Shown: one piece after another, positions 8,793-19,600 of the stretch | Position numbering within the stretch: position 1 is the stretch's first letter | How the letters are laid out: each line of letters opens with the position of its first letter | The notes under the pieces: generated by a model | The model's database searches: none | Told to the model about the DNA's origin: nothing | Seen by the model: the letters and a program-made list of their open reading frames with translations, nothing else | Source of the DNA: Stramenopiles sp. TOSAG23-3 | Lineage: Eukaryota; Sar | Reading direction: 5' to 3' | DNA length: 28,385 nt | NCBI GenBank assembly: GCA_900128585.1 | Contig: LT642248.1 | Location: 1 to 28,385 of the forward strand | Made by a program: the position numbers and the translations under genes

Positions 8793-8978
8793 TGTTTTTT
8801 TTTGATTCGTACTGAGGAAAGTACAAAGTACGAACTACGTACGTTAAACTTATTTAATAAGAGCGTTCGTACAAACTTATACTACGTCTGGCCATTCCAG
8901 AGTGTATATTGAAAAAAATATGTACAAAAATGTCCGTGCCAAAAAATTCTAAAATACCAATTTCGCCCCTCTCTTCTT

Positions 8979-10619
8979 TCAATCCTTCCCGCCGGGATGT
9001 CTGCCCGGCACGCTTCCCGCACGCCTCAGCGCCTCTGCTACTCGTGCAGCGCCCCCGCGGGCTCCCATCAAATTCACGCTTCCAGGCCCAAGAGTCAGCC
9101 CCGCATGCTCTCCTAGTACAAACGCATTTAAATCCGCGTGGAGGCGCAAATCGTTCGTCAGTTTCGGAAGCCTGTCGCCCACAATATTAAAGTAGCCCTC
9201 CAAACCCTTGAACGTGGCATCGAGGCGAACGTCCACTTTCGTTCCAGTGGCGCACCAAATGGTATCAAAAAATAGGGGTCCGTCGTGGTCTCCAGAGAAC
9301 TGCACTTCCCACAAGTTCGATGAATCGTCAAAGTACGCGTACTCGATGTCGCTGTCTTCAAAACAGGAGAACAGTCCAGACTCTTTTCCTTCCTCCAGTT
9401 CTTTCAACACTTCCGGTGTCATACTACCCCCATTTTTGGCCGAAAGCAACACCTCCATGCGCTGGTTGTAATCCGCCTTGGACCAGAACGTTGCCAACCG
9501 ACTCGTTCGCTCTCGACCCATCCATGGCAAGTCCAAATCGAATTGCCGCGATTGCAAAGGTCCGCGGGCAACGAGCGAGACATGCTGATCTCCGGAGCAC
9601 ATTCGCATAGCACGCACGGCCAGGTGCCCCGCAGTCAACCCGCCCCCAACAATCAACAGCTTCTTAAACGATTCGACTCCTTGTCTGTTTTCGTGCGCCC
9701 ACATAATATTGCAGGAGTGGAGCAGGCGCCCGGGGGGGATGCTCGTGCGCTCCTCGTCGTCGAGGTCACCGTAAAACTCTGGGTACACTGGAGTGTTCAA
9801 GGGCCCCGTCGCAAACACGACGTTGCTCGCTGTGATAACTGCGCCATCTGCCAACTCGACCCGGAAGAAATGGGCCTTTTTCGTTCCGCACTTGGCGTTC
9901 CCATCGGTTCCTTGCTGCCGAAGGACGGCCTTCACGTCCGTCACGGTCCCCTGCGTGATGGAACCTTCCAAATGGTACCGTTCCACGATAGACTCTGAAA
10001 ACGCATTGTAGACCCCCGTTTTCGGGACTTCGTACGGTCCATGGTACGCAACGCTTCTGTCTAAGTCAAGATTGACCACAGCGCTGTCCCTGTCCCAGTT
10101 CTTCTCTATAAAAATCCGCATGCCCTGCGGGTCCACTGGGTCGCAGTGTGCCCCAAGGGCCGAGCGCAAATTTGGAATGCCCAGCGCTGCGAACTGGTGC
10201 TTCCATTGGGCGAGCCAGCTTTTGTTGCGGTCGACTATGCACACATTTTCCAAAAACGCCTTGTGCTCGGCCTGGCTCCTCTGTGCCTTGCTCCATTTCC
10301 CTCGAATAGTGGCGTCCTTTTGGGTGAAGATGTGGTCCGGCAACAGCTTGTACTTTGCGCTTATTCTATTGCTGTTGGACACTTTGAACAACGTCTTGTT
10401 CGAAGGGTTTTCCTCCAGCTGGTCCAGCGAGGGCTCCATCAACTTTGTAAGGAGTGCCAGCGCGTGCGGTCCGGCACCAACGATTAAGAGTGGAAAGTCC
10501 ACTTTAAATGCACCCGCGCCTTCCAAGCCCCCCTCCAAGCGTGCATGTCCCAAAGGCTGCTGGACCGCCCCCGATACGCTCGAAGCCGACCGATCCGCAC
10601 CGACCGCCAATGAGGCCAT
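8979..10619 (-). CDS. FAD/NAD(P)-binding monooxygenase-like oxidoreductase (SidA/IucD-related fold)
   Basis: A 546-residue protein read from the ATG at 10619 (MASLAVGADR). The frame is open further upstream, but only through a TTG codon, and ATGGCC with A at -3 is a good eukaryotic start. The N-terminal FAD site is FPLLIVGAGPHALALL (GxGPxA, about 42-57). Family-type blocks follow: WLAQWKHQFAALGIPNLRS, then FATGPLNTP (about 269-277). A second dinucleotide site for NAD(P)H is LLIVGGGLTAGHLA (about 321-334). DTIWCATGTKVD and LTLGPGSVNLMGARGG lie near the C-terminus. The layout matches two-dinucleotide-fold flavoproteins related to N-hydroxylating monooxygenases, common in bacteria. The substrate is unknown. 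No targeting peptide is clear. It converges with the EF-hand gene. Confidence 0.75.
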   Translation of the reverse strand: MASLAVGADRSASSVSGAVQQPLGHARLEGGLEGAGAFKVDFPLLIVGAGPHALALLTKLMEPSLDQLEENPSNKTLFKVSNSNRISAKYKLLPDHIFTQKDATIRGKWSKAQRSQAEHKAFLENVCIVDRNKSWLAQWKHQFAALGIPNLRSALGAHCDPVDPQGMRIFIEKNWDRDSAVVNLDLDRSVAYHGPYEVPKTGVYNAFSESIVERYHLEGSITQGTVTDVKAVLRQQGTDGNAKCGTKKAHFFRVELADGAVITASNVVFATGPLNTPVYPEFYGDLDDEERTSIPPGRLLHSCNIMWAHENRQGVESFKKLLIVGGGLTAGHLAVRAMRMCSGDQHVSLVARGPLQSRQFDLDLPWMGRERTSRLATFWSKADYNQRMEVLLSAKNGGSMTPEVLKELEEGKESGLFSCFEDSDIEYAYFDDSSNLWEVQFSGDHDGPLFFDTIWCATGTKVDVRLDATFKGLEGYFNIVGDRLPKLTNDLRLHADLNAFVLGEHAGLTLGPGSVNLMGARGGAARVAEALRRAGSVPGRHPGGKD

Positions 10620-11784
10620 TTTTTTCGCGGAAAACCTACAACTAAAAAAAACAACCGAAGAAACAAAAATCAAGAAGAACGCAACAAAAACACAACAACG
10701 ACCTGTCCGTCTGAATCAGTTCATTTAGACTAAAAGAAGAATTTTATTCGTAAACTGAAAAAATTAAGAAAGGAAAGAAAGATATGCCACGAAACGTTAA
10801 CTTTGGGTAACAGTCTTCAACGGGTGTAGTAGTATAAAATAAAAAATATAATAAGAGACAATACGAGCGATTCGAAGAAGAAGAAAAAAGAAGAAAAAGA
10901 AAAAAATAATAATAAATAAATATACGACGAGATGACGAAGATACGAGAAGATACGAGACACGACGAGGAGGAAGAAAACAGAGAGAAGAGAGAAGAAGAA
11001 GAAGAAGAGTATTATTTTAATAATTTTATTAGTCTAGGATCTACGAGTAGGAGGAAGGAGAGAGAAGAAGAGAGGAGAAGAGAAGAGAGAGAGAAAGAAA
11101 GAAAGAAAGAAGGAATTTGTTGTTGTTGATGTGATGCTAGATGCTAGATGCTCCAATATCTATAGAAACTAATCCTCGTAATAAGTGTAATACAAGCGAT
11201 AAAGAAAGAAATAAGTACGAGGTATAATACACATCTATAATATCACATAGGACTATCATCACAAATTGTAATCACTATTTGCTAATGAATATTACGTACC
11301 GGTACTACTGTATACTAATTATGTCATTTTAATACGTTTCGTCTTCTTTTCTTCTTCTATCTTTGGCTTTAAATAATATATTATTAAATAATATAAACAT
11401 AGCATACGAGGGAGGAATCCACAAAGAGAGAAATGAAAATAAATAAAAAAATTTCTACTATTTTTTTTTATTATTTTATTATTTACCTCCTTTTCCTCCT
11501 CGTCTGAGGCTCTGAAGAGAAAGAAGGCCGAAGCGATCCTTTTTATATAGGATAATGAGTATAGAATCATAAGTATAAATATACGAAAAGGAATCTTCAA
11601 TGTAATATCCTTAATGTATACTTCTTATAATTTATTGTAATTAGTATTCGTTGTATATGATGGGAATGTATTAAAAGTTATTCTTCGTGTCTGCTTCTAG
11701 ATTTGCTCGCAAACGATCCGAGCCAACAATTCTGTGTTTCCACCATCACACGCTCCACCAGCGAAATCGTGTGCGATCGTACAA
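10620..11784. other. Low-complexity spacer between two minus-strand genes
   Basis: No gene is supported. The first 130 bases are probably the leader of the FAD enzyme. Beyond that are purine microsatellites (GAAGAA near 10875-10905 and 10985-11010, and GAGA/AAAG near 11050-11110), a TGCTAGA repeat of almost three units near 11136-11152, and a T-rich tract near 11460. TACCGGTA-type palindromes occur near 11297. The last 150 bases are probably the 3' UTR of TRAP-beta. The 65-codon frame at 10932 is pure Glu/Arg/Lys low complexity. Confidence 0.5.
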
Positions 11785-12414
11785 TCAGCGTTTCTTTTGA
11801 CTGTCTTGAATCATGCGGTTGACTGTCATGTAGTAAAAAAATGGGCCAAGGACAGGTCCTGCAGCAAGCAGAAAGAAGGTAATCCATTCCCTCAAGAACA
11901 ATGCAGTACGGGCAAGGTAATCTTCGTTGGAGAACACGGGAACGATCATTTCGGTCGAACTCTCACTAACTCGTTCGACAAGGTCGTCGCCCTCGCCATA
12001 CGAGTACGCAACAGATGCGGCGTTTTGGGTGTAGTATTGGGAGACATTGCGTAGGTCTTCCGTGAACCAGGTCGGAACTATGACGAATTCAAAGGATTGG
12101 CTTTCACCTGCGTTCAACGACTTGTACGTGGCCGACGTGGAGCCGTGGACGTTGAACAAGTCGTCCTCGAAGGAGTCCGTTACTTGCACATCGCTTGCAG
12201 CAACACCACCAACGTTTTTCACGGTGATTTTTACAGAAGCATTACGTGATTCAACCAGAACGTTTTTTAGTTCACCCTCGGAGTGTTTGATAACCTCTGG
12301 GGTGATGATAGACTTCTGCACAAGTACAAAAGCACGGCTAGAAAGGTCCGCCTCGTCCGCGAACGTACCGACGGCTAGACAAGCAAGGGCTAAAGCTTTG
12401 GACGCAAAGTTCAT
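11785..12414 (-). CDS. SSR2: Translocon-associated protein subunit beta (TRAP-beta / SSR2)
   Basis: A 209-residue type I ER membrane protein. Residues 1-19 form a signal peptide (ALALACLAVGTFA, cut before DEAD). The lumenal part is an immunoglobulin-like beta domain with family blocks: VKITVKNVGGVAASDVQVTD, FEDDLFNVHGSTSATYKSL and SFEFVIVPTWF. N-glycosylation sequons are present (NASV, NVSQ). A membrane helix at about 177-198 is followed by a short basic cytosolic tail ending KKR. It works in the TRAP complex beside Sec61, helping some nascent chains enter the ER. It is slightly longer than human SSR2 (about 183 residues). The start is the first ATG, with purine at -3. Confidence 0.92.
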   Translation of the reverse strand: MNFASKALALACLAVGTFADEADLSSRAFVLVQKSIITPEVIKHSEGELKNVLVESRNASVKITVKNVGGVAASDVQVTDSFEDDLFNVHGSTSATYKSLNAGESQSFEFVIVPTWFTEDLRNVSQYYTQNAASVAYSYGEGDDLVERVSESSTEMIVPVFSNEDYLARTALFLREWITFFLLAAGPVLGPFFYYMTVNRMIQDSQKKR

Positions 12415-13585
12415 CTTTAAGTTTGATACAGTGTTCAGTGTTTGTTGAAAATATTTGAATAATTAGTATACTTCCTAATGTTACGTCACAATGGTATCTT
12501 TTCTTCTTCAATTCCTTACGACGTTTAATTGTACACACAGTTGTCCTCTTCCTTCTTTCATTCAACTTAAAATGTGTTAGTATAATAAAGATCGTCTCTG
12601 TGTATAATGAACGAACATCAGCAGCAGTTCGTTGGCTCCTCCTCCTCTCTTCTCTCTTCTCTCTTCTTCTGTCTCCCTCCCTACAGCTTTGGTACCTGAG
12701 CTAATAATGTACATTAAATACCGGTATTATATTCTCGTATAATCATAACAGCACACTTGTAGCTAGACTATATTTAACTACACACAATATTGTATTATCA
12801 CGACCGTCCATACTATTACGATATAAATAAAACTGTTGTAAATTCGTTTGAGAGGAGGAATGGAAGGCTATCACTGCTTTCCAATACTATTTACATGTAA
12901 ACCGTACAATAATTTTGAGAATGAAACTCTTCTTCTGTGTAGAAGTTTACAAACCCCCAAATCGATCTTAATTAAGTACAATAATAACACTACATATTTA
13001 CCTATTTAAATTAACCCTAATTTTTTGTGGTTGCTGGATGATTTTATTAGTGTTAAGGGATAGGGTAGTAACAAAAAGGGAAGAAGAAAAGAAAGCAATG
13101 TCATTACTACCTGGTGTAATGTAGTATAATATAATAATACCGTCCCCGCAACAAATTCTTTTTTCTTCTTGCTGTGATGATGTTATTAAATATAATTAAA
13201 AATTGATTCTTCTTTTTTTTTTTATTATTTTATAAAAAAAGAAGCTTTTTCTTCTTCTTCTTCTTCTTCGCTAAAAAAAAATGAAAAAAAAGCTCCTGTA
13301 GAGATAAATAAATTTAACATTGACATAGCATCTCTTATTTGCGAAAAAAAATAAAATAGTTGATGATGATGATGATAGAAAAAACAAAAAAAGAAGCGAA
13401 AAAATTCTTCTACCAATAATAATTAATAATACATTTACTTGCAAAGTATTCCATTCATATAAGAATGAAAAACAAAAACTGTCCTTTCATGAACGTTTAT
13501 TAAATTAGAAGATTTTTCTTTATGAACGTTGTGTGCAATCTTCTACACGTGCGTCCTTTTTTTTCTGTTTGAACCCATAGCAACG
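12415..13585. other. Divergent spacer between TRAP-beta and the DDX31-like helicase
   Basis: No gene is visible. Contents include a pyrimidine tract (CTCCTCCTCCTCTCTTCTC) near 12635-12680, TACCGGTA near 12719, a CTT repeat at about 13248-13270 and a GAT repeat at about 13361-13376. The ends must hold the divergent promoters and leaders of the two flanking genes. A minus-strand frame at 13225-13416 is Phe/Glu low complexity. Confidence 0.5.
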
Positions 13586-15964
13586 ATGATCTTCAATTTT
13601 ACGAGCCAGCCGACGGACGGCACCGACACCAATGTGCGGGAGAAGAAGAAGAAACTTAACAGGAAAGAGAGGATGAAGAAGAGCAAACAGGCGAGGAAGC
13701 AAAAGATCAAGTTGGCAATAGCTGCAAACAAGGCCTCGAAAGGGCAGAAAAAAGATGGTCGGTCGAAGAGCAAAACCCCGCGCCCCGGGCCTGAGAAGAA
13801 GAGAGAAAGCCCTCAACGAGACCGGAAACGGCCATTTGGTCAAACCGAACACCAGAGTCCCAAGGGGAGGGACGCGTCGGGGAGCAAGCACCGGGAGAAA
13901 AAAAAGTACCGCACGGACACCTTTGAGACCGCGCCAGCAATAGAATCAGATAATGACGATGAACAGTTAGAAAGTAGCGAGAGTGCGAGTGCTGCCGTCG
14001 AGCAGCCCCCCCCAGCCCCGTTTGTAGGCCCGGCCCCCAGACCGACCACGGTGTCCGCGGTTGCGAAAGAAATGAAGAAGAAAGCGGCGGCCGCGGCGGC
14101 GACCACGGAGTTCGGGTCTCGCAAATTTCCAAAAACCATGAAACGAAACGAGATTCTGAGCTCTGCCCGAGACACCCTGCAGCATACCTCAAAGGCTCAA
14201 AACCCCTTGAGGAGCCATCAGAGTGACCATATATTTTCCAAGTCGGCCTGGGGGGAGCTAGGGCTTGACCCGAGGCTCATGAGATATGTCGTCGGGGAGG
14301 ACGGCAAAGGCATGGGGATGAAAGCACCGACCCTTGTGCAAAAGAAGACCATCCCGATTGTCCTGAAGACGGGTTCCGACGTTGTTGTTAAATCTGAGAC
14401 TGGTTCGGGGAAAACGCTCACATATTTACTCCCAGTTGCGAATGTGCTGGCCGGGATCCAACCCCGCGTGCAGCGAAAAGATGGTGTCTTGGCGCTCATA
14501 ATGATCCCGACGCGTGAGTTGGGGGTCCAGGTTTTGGACGTTGCGCAGCGACTGTTTCGTCCGATGCCGTGGATTATCCCTGGGATGGTTTGCGGTGGGG
14601 AAAAGCCAAAGGCAGAGAAGGGTCGGTTGAGGAAAGGCGTGAATGTGTTGATTGCGACTCCTGGGCGTTTGCTGTATCACTTGAACAGCACGGCGTCGAT
14701 GGTCACATCGTTCATGCGATTTTTGGTGTTGGACGAGGCCGATCGAATGATGGACTTAGGCTTCGAACAGCAGATGAAAGACGTCATGAGCTGCTTGCGC
14801 TCGAAAAAGGCCAATGATGAGAAAGCGTACGGACGGCCTCCGTGGAAAACCCTCATGCTTTCAGCCACTCAAAGCACGAACGTCCAGTCTGTCTTCGGGG
14901 TGGACTTGATCGAACCCGTCTACGTTGACGCGTCAACGTCCTCGTCCCATTTCAACGACGTGTACAACACCCCGCAGCAATTGTCGCAGCATGCGGTGCT
15001 CTTGGATTCTCCCCAGAAGCTTGTGGGCCTCATTGGTTTCATTCGTCACCGCTTTACAGAAGCCATGCACAAGCCGAACAATATGAGAAAATGTCGGATA
15101 CTGGTGTTCTTTACCACGTGCACCGTTGTTGATTTCCATTATGAACTTTTGAAACAGTGTGCCGCGGACAACCAGGACGGACAAAGCACCATGGTCCAAT
15201 GCATGAAAGACAAAATTTTTCGCTTGCATGGAAACATTGCACAAAAGGAAAGGAGTCAGTCAATTAAAAATTTCTGCTCGTCCAACATGGGAGTTTTTTT
15301 GTGCACCGACGTTGCTGCGCGAGGCTTGGACCTCCCCAACGTCAACTGGATTGTTCAGTACGATGCTCCATCTGAGACCACCGAGTACGTTCATCGCGTC
15401 GGTCGCACGGCTCGAAAGGGTTTGGCAGGGTCTGCGCTGCTCTTTCTCCGGCCCTGCGAAGCGGCCTACATTCAGAATTTAGAGCAGCATGGGGTCAAGC
15501 TTACCCAGATTGCCAGCATCAGTGTCTTGGGCGGTCTCTGCAGCGAGAGAGATGGGGCGATGGGAGGGTCACGCCGCGGCGAATTTGCGAAAGCTAAAGC
15601 CAACGAATTCCAACTGCATTTGGAACGCTTTGTAGAAAATAGGAACGAGTTGAAAACATTGGCCGCCCAGGCGTTCCAGTCCTGGGTCAGATCGTACGCC
15701 TGCCACGAAAGAAGCACAAAGAAGATATTCAACATCCGAATGCTGCACCTCGGGCATGTTGCCAAGAGTTTCGCTCTTCGGGATGCACCAAGCAAATTGG
15801 GGAAAATCGGGCGGTCTTCCAACAAAGCGAAGGATAAGTCCGGCAGGGGAACGCATGATACCAAACGTGCTGGGGACCGCTTTGGCAACCAGCCCGCCAG
15901 GCACAAACCTCACTTTGCAAGCAATAAACGTCCACAACCGTCCAAAAAATCGACCAGTCGCTAG
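13586..15964 (+). CDS. DDX31: DEAD-box RNA helicase of the DDX31/Dbp7 group
   Basis: A 792-residue helicase read from the ATG at 13586 (MIFNFTSQPT). The frame upstream begins only at a TTG, and a short hydrophobic-aromatic N-terminus followed by a basic region fits Dbp7 relatives. Residues 20-110 are Lys/Arg-rich, as in nucleolar proteins. All helicase motifs are present: Q-motif region APTLVQKKTIP, motif I SETGSGKT, PTREL, TPGR, DEAD, SAT, a motif IV region (RILVFFTT), ARGLD and HRVGRTARKG. IVQYDAPSETTEYVHRVGRTAR followed by ALLFLRPCE is typical of DDX31/Dbp7, and the Dbp-type C-terminal domain (AAQAFQSWVRSYACHE onward) follows. It ends in a basic tail. The known family role is nucleolar 60S ribosomal subunit assembly. 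Confidence 0.92.
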   Translation: MIFNFTSQPTDGTDTNVREKKKKLNRKERMKKSKQARKQKIKLAIAANKASKGQKKDGRSKSKTPRPGPEKKRESPQRDRKRPFGQTEHQSPKGRDASGSKHREKKKYRTDTFETAPAIESDNDDEQLESSESASAAVEQPPPAPFVGPAPRPTTVSAVAKEMKKKAAAAAATTEFGSRKFPKTMKRNEILSSARDTLQHTSKAQNPLRSHQSDHIFSKSAWGELGLDPRLMRYVVGEDGKGMGMKAPTLVQKKTIPIVLKTGSDVVVKSETGSGKTLTYLLPVANVLAGIQPRVQRKDGVLALIMIPTRELGVQVLDVAQRLFRPMPWIIPGMVCGGEKPKAEKGRLRKGVNVLIATPGRLLYHLNSTASMVTSFMRFLVLDEADRMMDLGFEQQMKDVMSCLRSKKANDEKAYGRPPWKTLMLSATQSTNVQSVFGVDLIEPVYVDASTSSSHFNDVYNTPQQLSQHAVLLDSPQKLVGLIGFIRHRFTEAMHKPNNMRKCRILVFFTTCTVVDFHYELLKQCAADNQDGQSTMVQCMKDKIFRLHGNIAQKERSQSIKNFCSSNMGVFLCTDVAARGLDLPNVNWIVQYDAPSETTEYVHRVGRTARKGLAGSALLFLRPCEAAYIQNLEQHGVKLTQIASISVLGGLCSERDGAMGGSRRGEFAKAKANEFQLHLERFVENRNELKTLAAQAFQSWVRSYACHERSTKKIFNIRMLHLGHVAKSFALRDAPSKLGKIGRSSNKAKDKSGRGTHDTKRAGDRFGNQPARHKPHFASNKRPQPSKKSTSR

Positions 15965-16603
15965 AAAGAAGAAGAGGGGTGGATTAATTTTTATTTTGGT
16001 CATACCTACCACACCTTTTAACACCAATGTCAGACACAAAAATATCAGGGACATTATTTAAAAATATAGCCGTCAAGCATTTTCAAAATTATTTATCATC
16101 GTGAAGAAGGAAGTGGTGAAAGAGAGGAGCTCCTCCTGATTAAACTCAGCTCGCTCCCCTCCTTTTCCTCTATGCTGTGTTTATGTATTTAAAATATATT
16201 GATACACGCACAAGAATGAGAATGCTGTCATCGTCTTCGTCTTCTTCTTCTCCACCCGCCGCCCACAAAAATCGAAATAGTATTAGTAGTGGTATTTATA
16301 TATTAGTGTCGTCTCTTCTAGTGATGCTGCTGTGGTTCGTAGTTTGTTTGTTGTTGTTTTGTTGTATTTTTTATTATATTTTTGTTCTTCGAAGAGAAGA
16401 AGCAAAACAAACATTAGAAAGTGATCGTCGTATTGAATCTCTTTCACAGATTTAACTAATGTACTTGACTGTTGACTGTAAAATATTACAACAAAATATT
16501 CTACCACCACTTCACACCATTCTTTGTTTGTCGTTTGAACCAAAAGATAAATCGATTTAAAATTTTGATTCTTCGATTTGACTTGGTAAAATAGGGGAAA
16601 GAT
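15965..16603. other. Spacer between the helicase and Listerin genes
   Basis: No gene is supported. A 12-bp perfect palindrome GAGGAGCTCCTC lies at 16124-16135. TATGCTGTGTTTAT at 16171-16184 matches, with one difference, a stretch inside the foldback at 25901. A TCT/TCG repeat runs through 16228-16251. The 92-codon frame at 16177 (Ser run plus a hydrophobic helix) has the base composition of the spacer and was not accepted. Confidence 0.45.
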
Positions 16604-19600
16604 ATGGGGAAAGGGAAAAAACGCGGTGTGGCAAACCGCGCCGTAAAAGGTGTAAAGACTTCCTCGTCGGCACATGCAAGTGCTGTCTTGGCTGACTCGG
16701 GCTTGTCTGCTGGTGGTGGTTTTATTGGGTTTTCTTCGTTTGCTACGACTAGTGCGCATGGACCAGCAACAGGTGGTTCTACAAATGGTGATAGTGGTGG
16801 TGTTGCACCGTTTTATACAGGCGACGACTCTGGAATAGGCGTGTTGTTTAAGGGGGTTGCGAAAAAGGACGCAACAACGAAGCTGAAGTCGCTGCAAGAG
16901 CTGCTTCAGAAATTGTCACACGTTGAACGGAAGCAGGTTGCACAGGCGCTGCCACATTACGGGTATTTATTCGTCAAGCTGCTCAAGTCAAATGACAGGC
17001 GTATACGGCTGATTGCAAACACGCTGCTCCACATTTTTGCTTTGAAAGGGTTCCCAAAACTGTTTACCCGGATAAGGGACGACGTTATTTTAACTTTGTG
17101 GTCTGCATGCTTTGATCCGTACAGGGCTGCATCGGAGAAAGCAAGGGCTACCTTCCTTTTAGTGTTTCCAGGAATGGAAGATAGAAAGTGTGACCGAGCA
17201 GGTGGGCAGAAAGGGGTAGACGGAACCCTTGCCTCGAACCTTTATGCTTCCTGCGACCCAAAGGCATTGAGAATTTTGCAAGCAGGGCTGAAGCGTACGA
17301 TACTATCGTCGCCCCGTGACCTGAGCGATAAAAACGATGACGACGAGACTGTTAAAAATAGGTATGAAAGAACCCTCATAATGGCTTTGCATGGGCTTGG
17401 GACACTCCTTCGCCATAAACCCGAGGCAGGAGAGCTGTCGGAGTACCAGCAGTTTTTTGGAAAAAAACAATTTTGGAACCTGATCTCGAGCAAGAACTCA
17501 CGTATCAGGAACTCAATGTTTGCTTTTTTCACGGATTTGATGGGGATAGAAGACCCTTCGTCGTTGGCGGGTGTCCTTCCGAAGATGGCAAACGCCATTC
17601 TATCCTACGGTTTAAAGGAGCAAGTCAGAGACAATGTCGGGAGAATGTGGGACGCTGCTCTCACGTTTATGCGAATGTTTCCAAATTTTCATGAGCAAAT
17701 TGACGTACGAAAATCTGTGTACCCGCGGATATGGTCCATGATAGATTCAGGATTTTTTGGGGCAGAAGACTTGTCGTGCCCAAAACTGCTCCCTTTGATA
17801 AGTTTGCTTCCCGCGTCTTACGAGGGGTACAACATCAAAAATGACAAACGAGTGGAATTGATCCAAAAGCTGATGCAGCATCTAAATAGGGAGCCTTTAG
17901 CTACTGTCGGGGACGGACTCAGGTTTGAACTCATTGTCCAAGCAATTCTCGAGTGCAGCAGCTTCATGCTGATGTGGGTGAACAAAGGCCAGAAACAAGG
18001 GGGTGTAAATGATGATACCAGTCCTGCACTTCTCCAGCTGCAAGTGTTCGTCCTGCATGACGCTGTCCTTAGAAACCTTGTCCCTAAAATAGTAAATCAC
18101 CTGAACTCTGAAATAGATGCGTTTCGAAGCCTGAAACGAAGAGCAATACCAGCACTGGCGACCCTCCTAGTACAGGGGATTAAATTGAAACTTCACAATT
18201 CAATATCATCCATACTTTCTGAATTGTTGAAGTTAAGTTTTCGTGTTCTGTCTACCCCGTCCAACAACGCTATTGAACATATTGATAGATTTTTCAAGGA
18301 ATTTTTCGAATGTGCAGCTGCATTTCCTTCCCTTTTACTTTACGATCCTATTGTTGATAGCGCGAAGCAACTTTTTTCATGGGGCCTGGAGAATTTTGCA
18401 GATGCACAGAGTGGATCCCAAGTGTACTTGCACAGAACCCTGCACAAGATCATAGAGATAGTTGACGGATCGGCTTACTATGATGGGGACGAGGATGTAG
18501 TGAATAACAAATTTCTGGCGGTCTTCGCTTCCTTGAACATGACGCAGAAATTAAATCCCCAGTTAGTCTCGTCTTTTTGTTCATCGTTCCACTTGTGGGT
18601 CGTTAAAAACTCGAGGCATGGCCGAGGCGAACAAAAGGAACTCTTGACGCTGGCCCTGAGAAACCTGTGCGGGTTTGAGTCTGGGTCATCAACACTCGAT
18701 GACAACCAAATTCTGAAAACAACGCTAGGAATGAAGCACCTGCATGCTTGTCTTCCGAACCTTGACAGTGCCATGCTTGCGGTGGCTTCCCGACTGTCCC
18801 CTTCTACTGTGCTGCGTGCAGCCAAAGTTGAATTTTTTGCCTATGTATGCAATAACCACTTGGCCGCCGCTGCTGCTACATTTGCAGAATTGAGCGACAA
18901 GTGCCACCGTGCGTTATCAAGCGCGTGGGAGAACGTCATGATGCAACGTTCGGTAGATGCTACCGAAACTGTTCTGATCCACCTAGAATTTGCTGAGAGC
19001 CTGCTGAAGTGTCTCCAACAACAGGTTGATGTCACGAAACCAAACGTGGGAAACATTACCGATTTCGTTGAGAAAACTAAGGCACGGGACGTGCTGGCAC
19101 TTGTGTTTGTCTTTTCTTCTGTAGAAGATGAGATCCCGGTTATTGTTTCTCATTACGGTCAGTACATATGGGAAAATTACGGTGATGGCCTCAATGCATT
19201 CCTCACTGCTGATGAATTAGGATACCAAGATGCTGCCGATAGTGGCTCTATCGTTTTCAATAGTAGTTTAATTTCAAGTCTTCAAAAGTTTTGGAGGCAT
19301 GAGTGCACCAATGAAAGCGGCTATTTCTTGTGGATGGACGTTGCGAATGCGTGTATCGACTTGTGGAATAGACAACAGGGGGAAACTGCTCAGTTTTTGA
19401 AGGCTCTTGGTGTTCTAGATGCAAAATCGTGGGATGCTAACGGTGGTTATTGCAGTAATACCATATGCGCCTGCGCAGCAGAAGTATTTAACCATTTTGG
19501 TGTGGACTTATTTTTTGAACTCTTTGGGACCTCAAGGGACGATTTGTTCGTGGTTTTGGGGCACCTAGCAGCCAACGTGGTTTCTTTGGCGCACCAATCG

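Noticed and set aside
10620-10673. Upstream extension of the FAD enzyme frame
   Set aside because: It begins at TTG in A/T-rich leader sequence. ATGGCC at 10619 is preferred.
10932-11129. A 65-codon Glu/Arg/Lys frame
   Set aside because: It is a direct translation of GAA/GAG purine microsatellites.
12620-12680. Pyrimidine tract upstream of TRAP-beta as a promoter element
   Set aside because: It is a CTT/CTC microsatellite like many in the window. Nothing links it to transcription.
13529-13585. Upstream extension of the helicase frame
   Set aside because: It begins at TTG, not ATG, and encodes a hydrophobic stretch unlike the family. The ATG at 13586 is preferred.
16177-16455. A 92-codon plus-strand frame with a Ser run and a hydrophobic helix
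   Set aside because: It is built on a TCT/TCG microsatellite and AT-rich spacer, with no gene-like composition. The hydrophobic part can arise from T-rich sequence.
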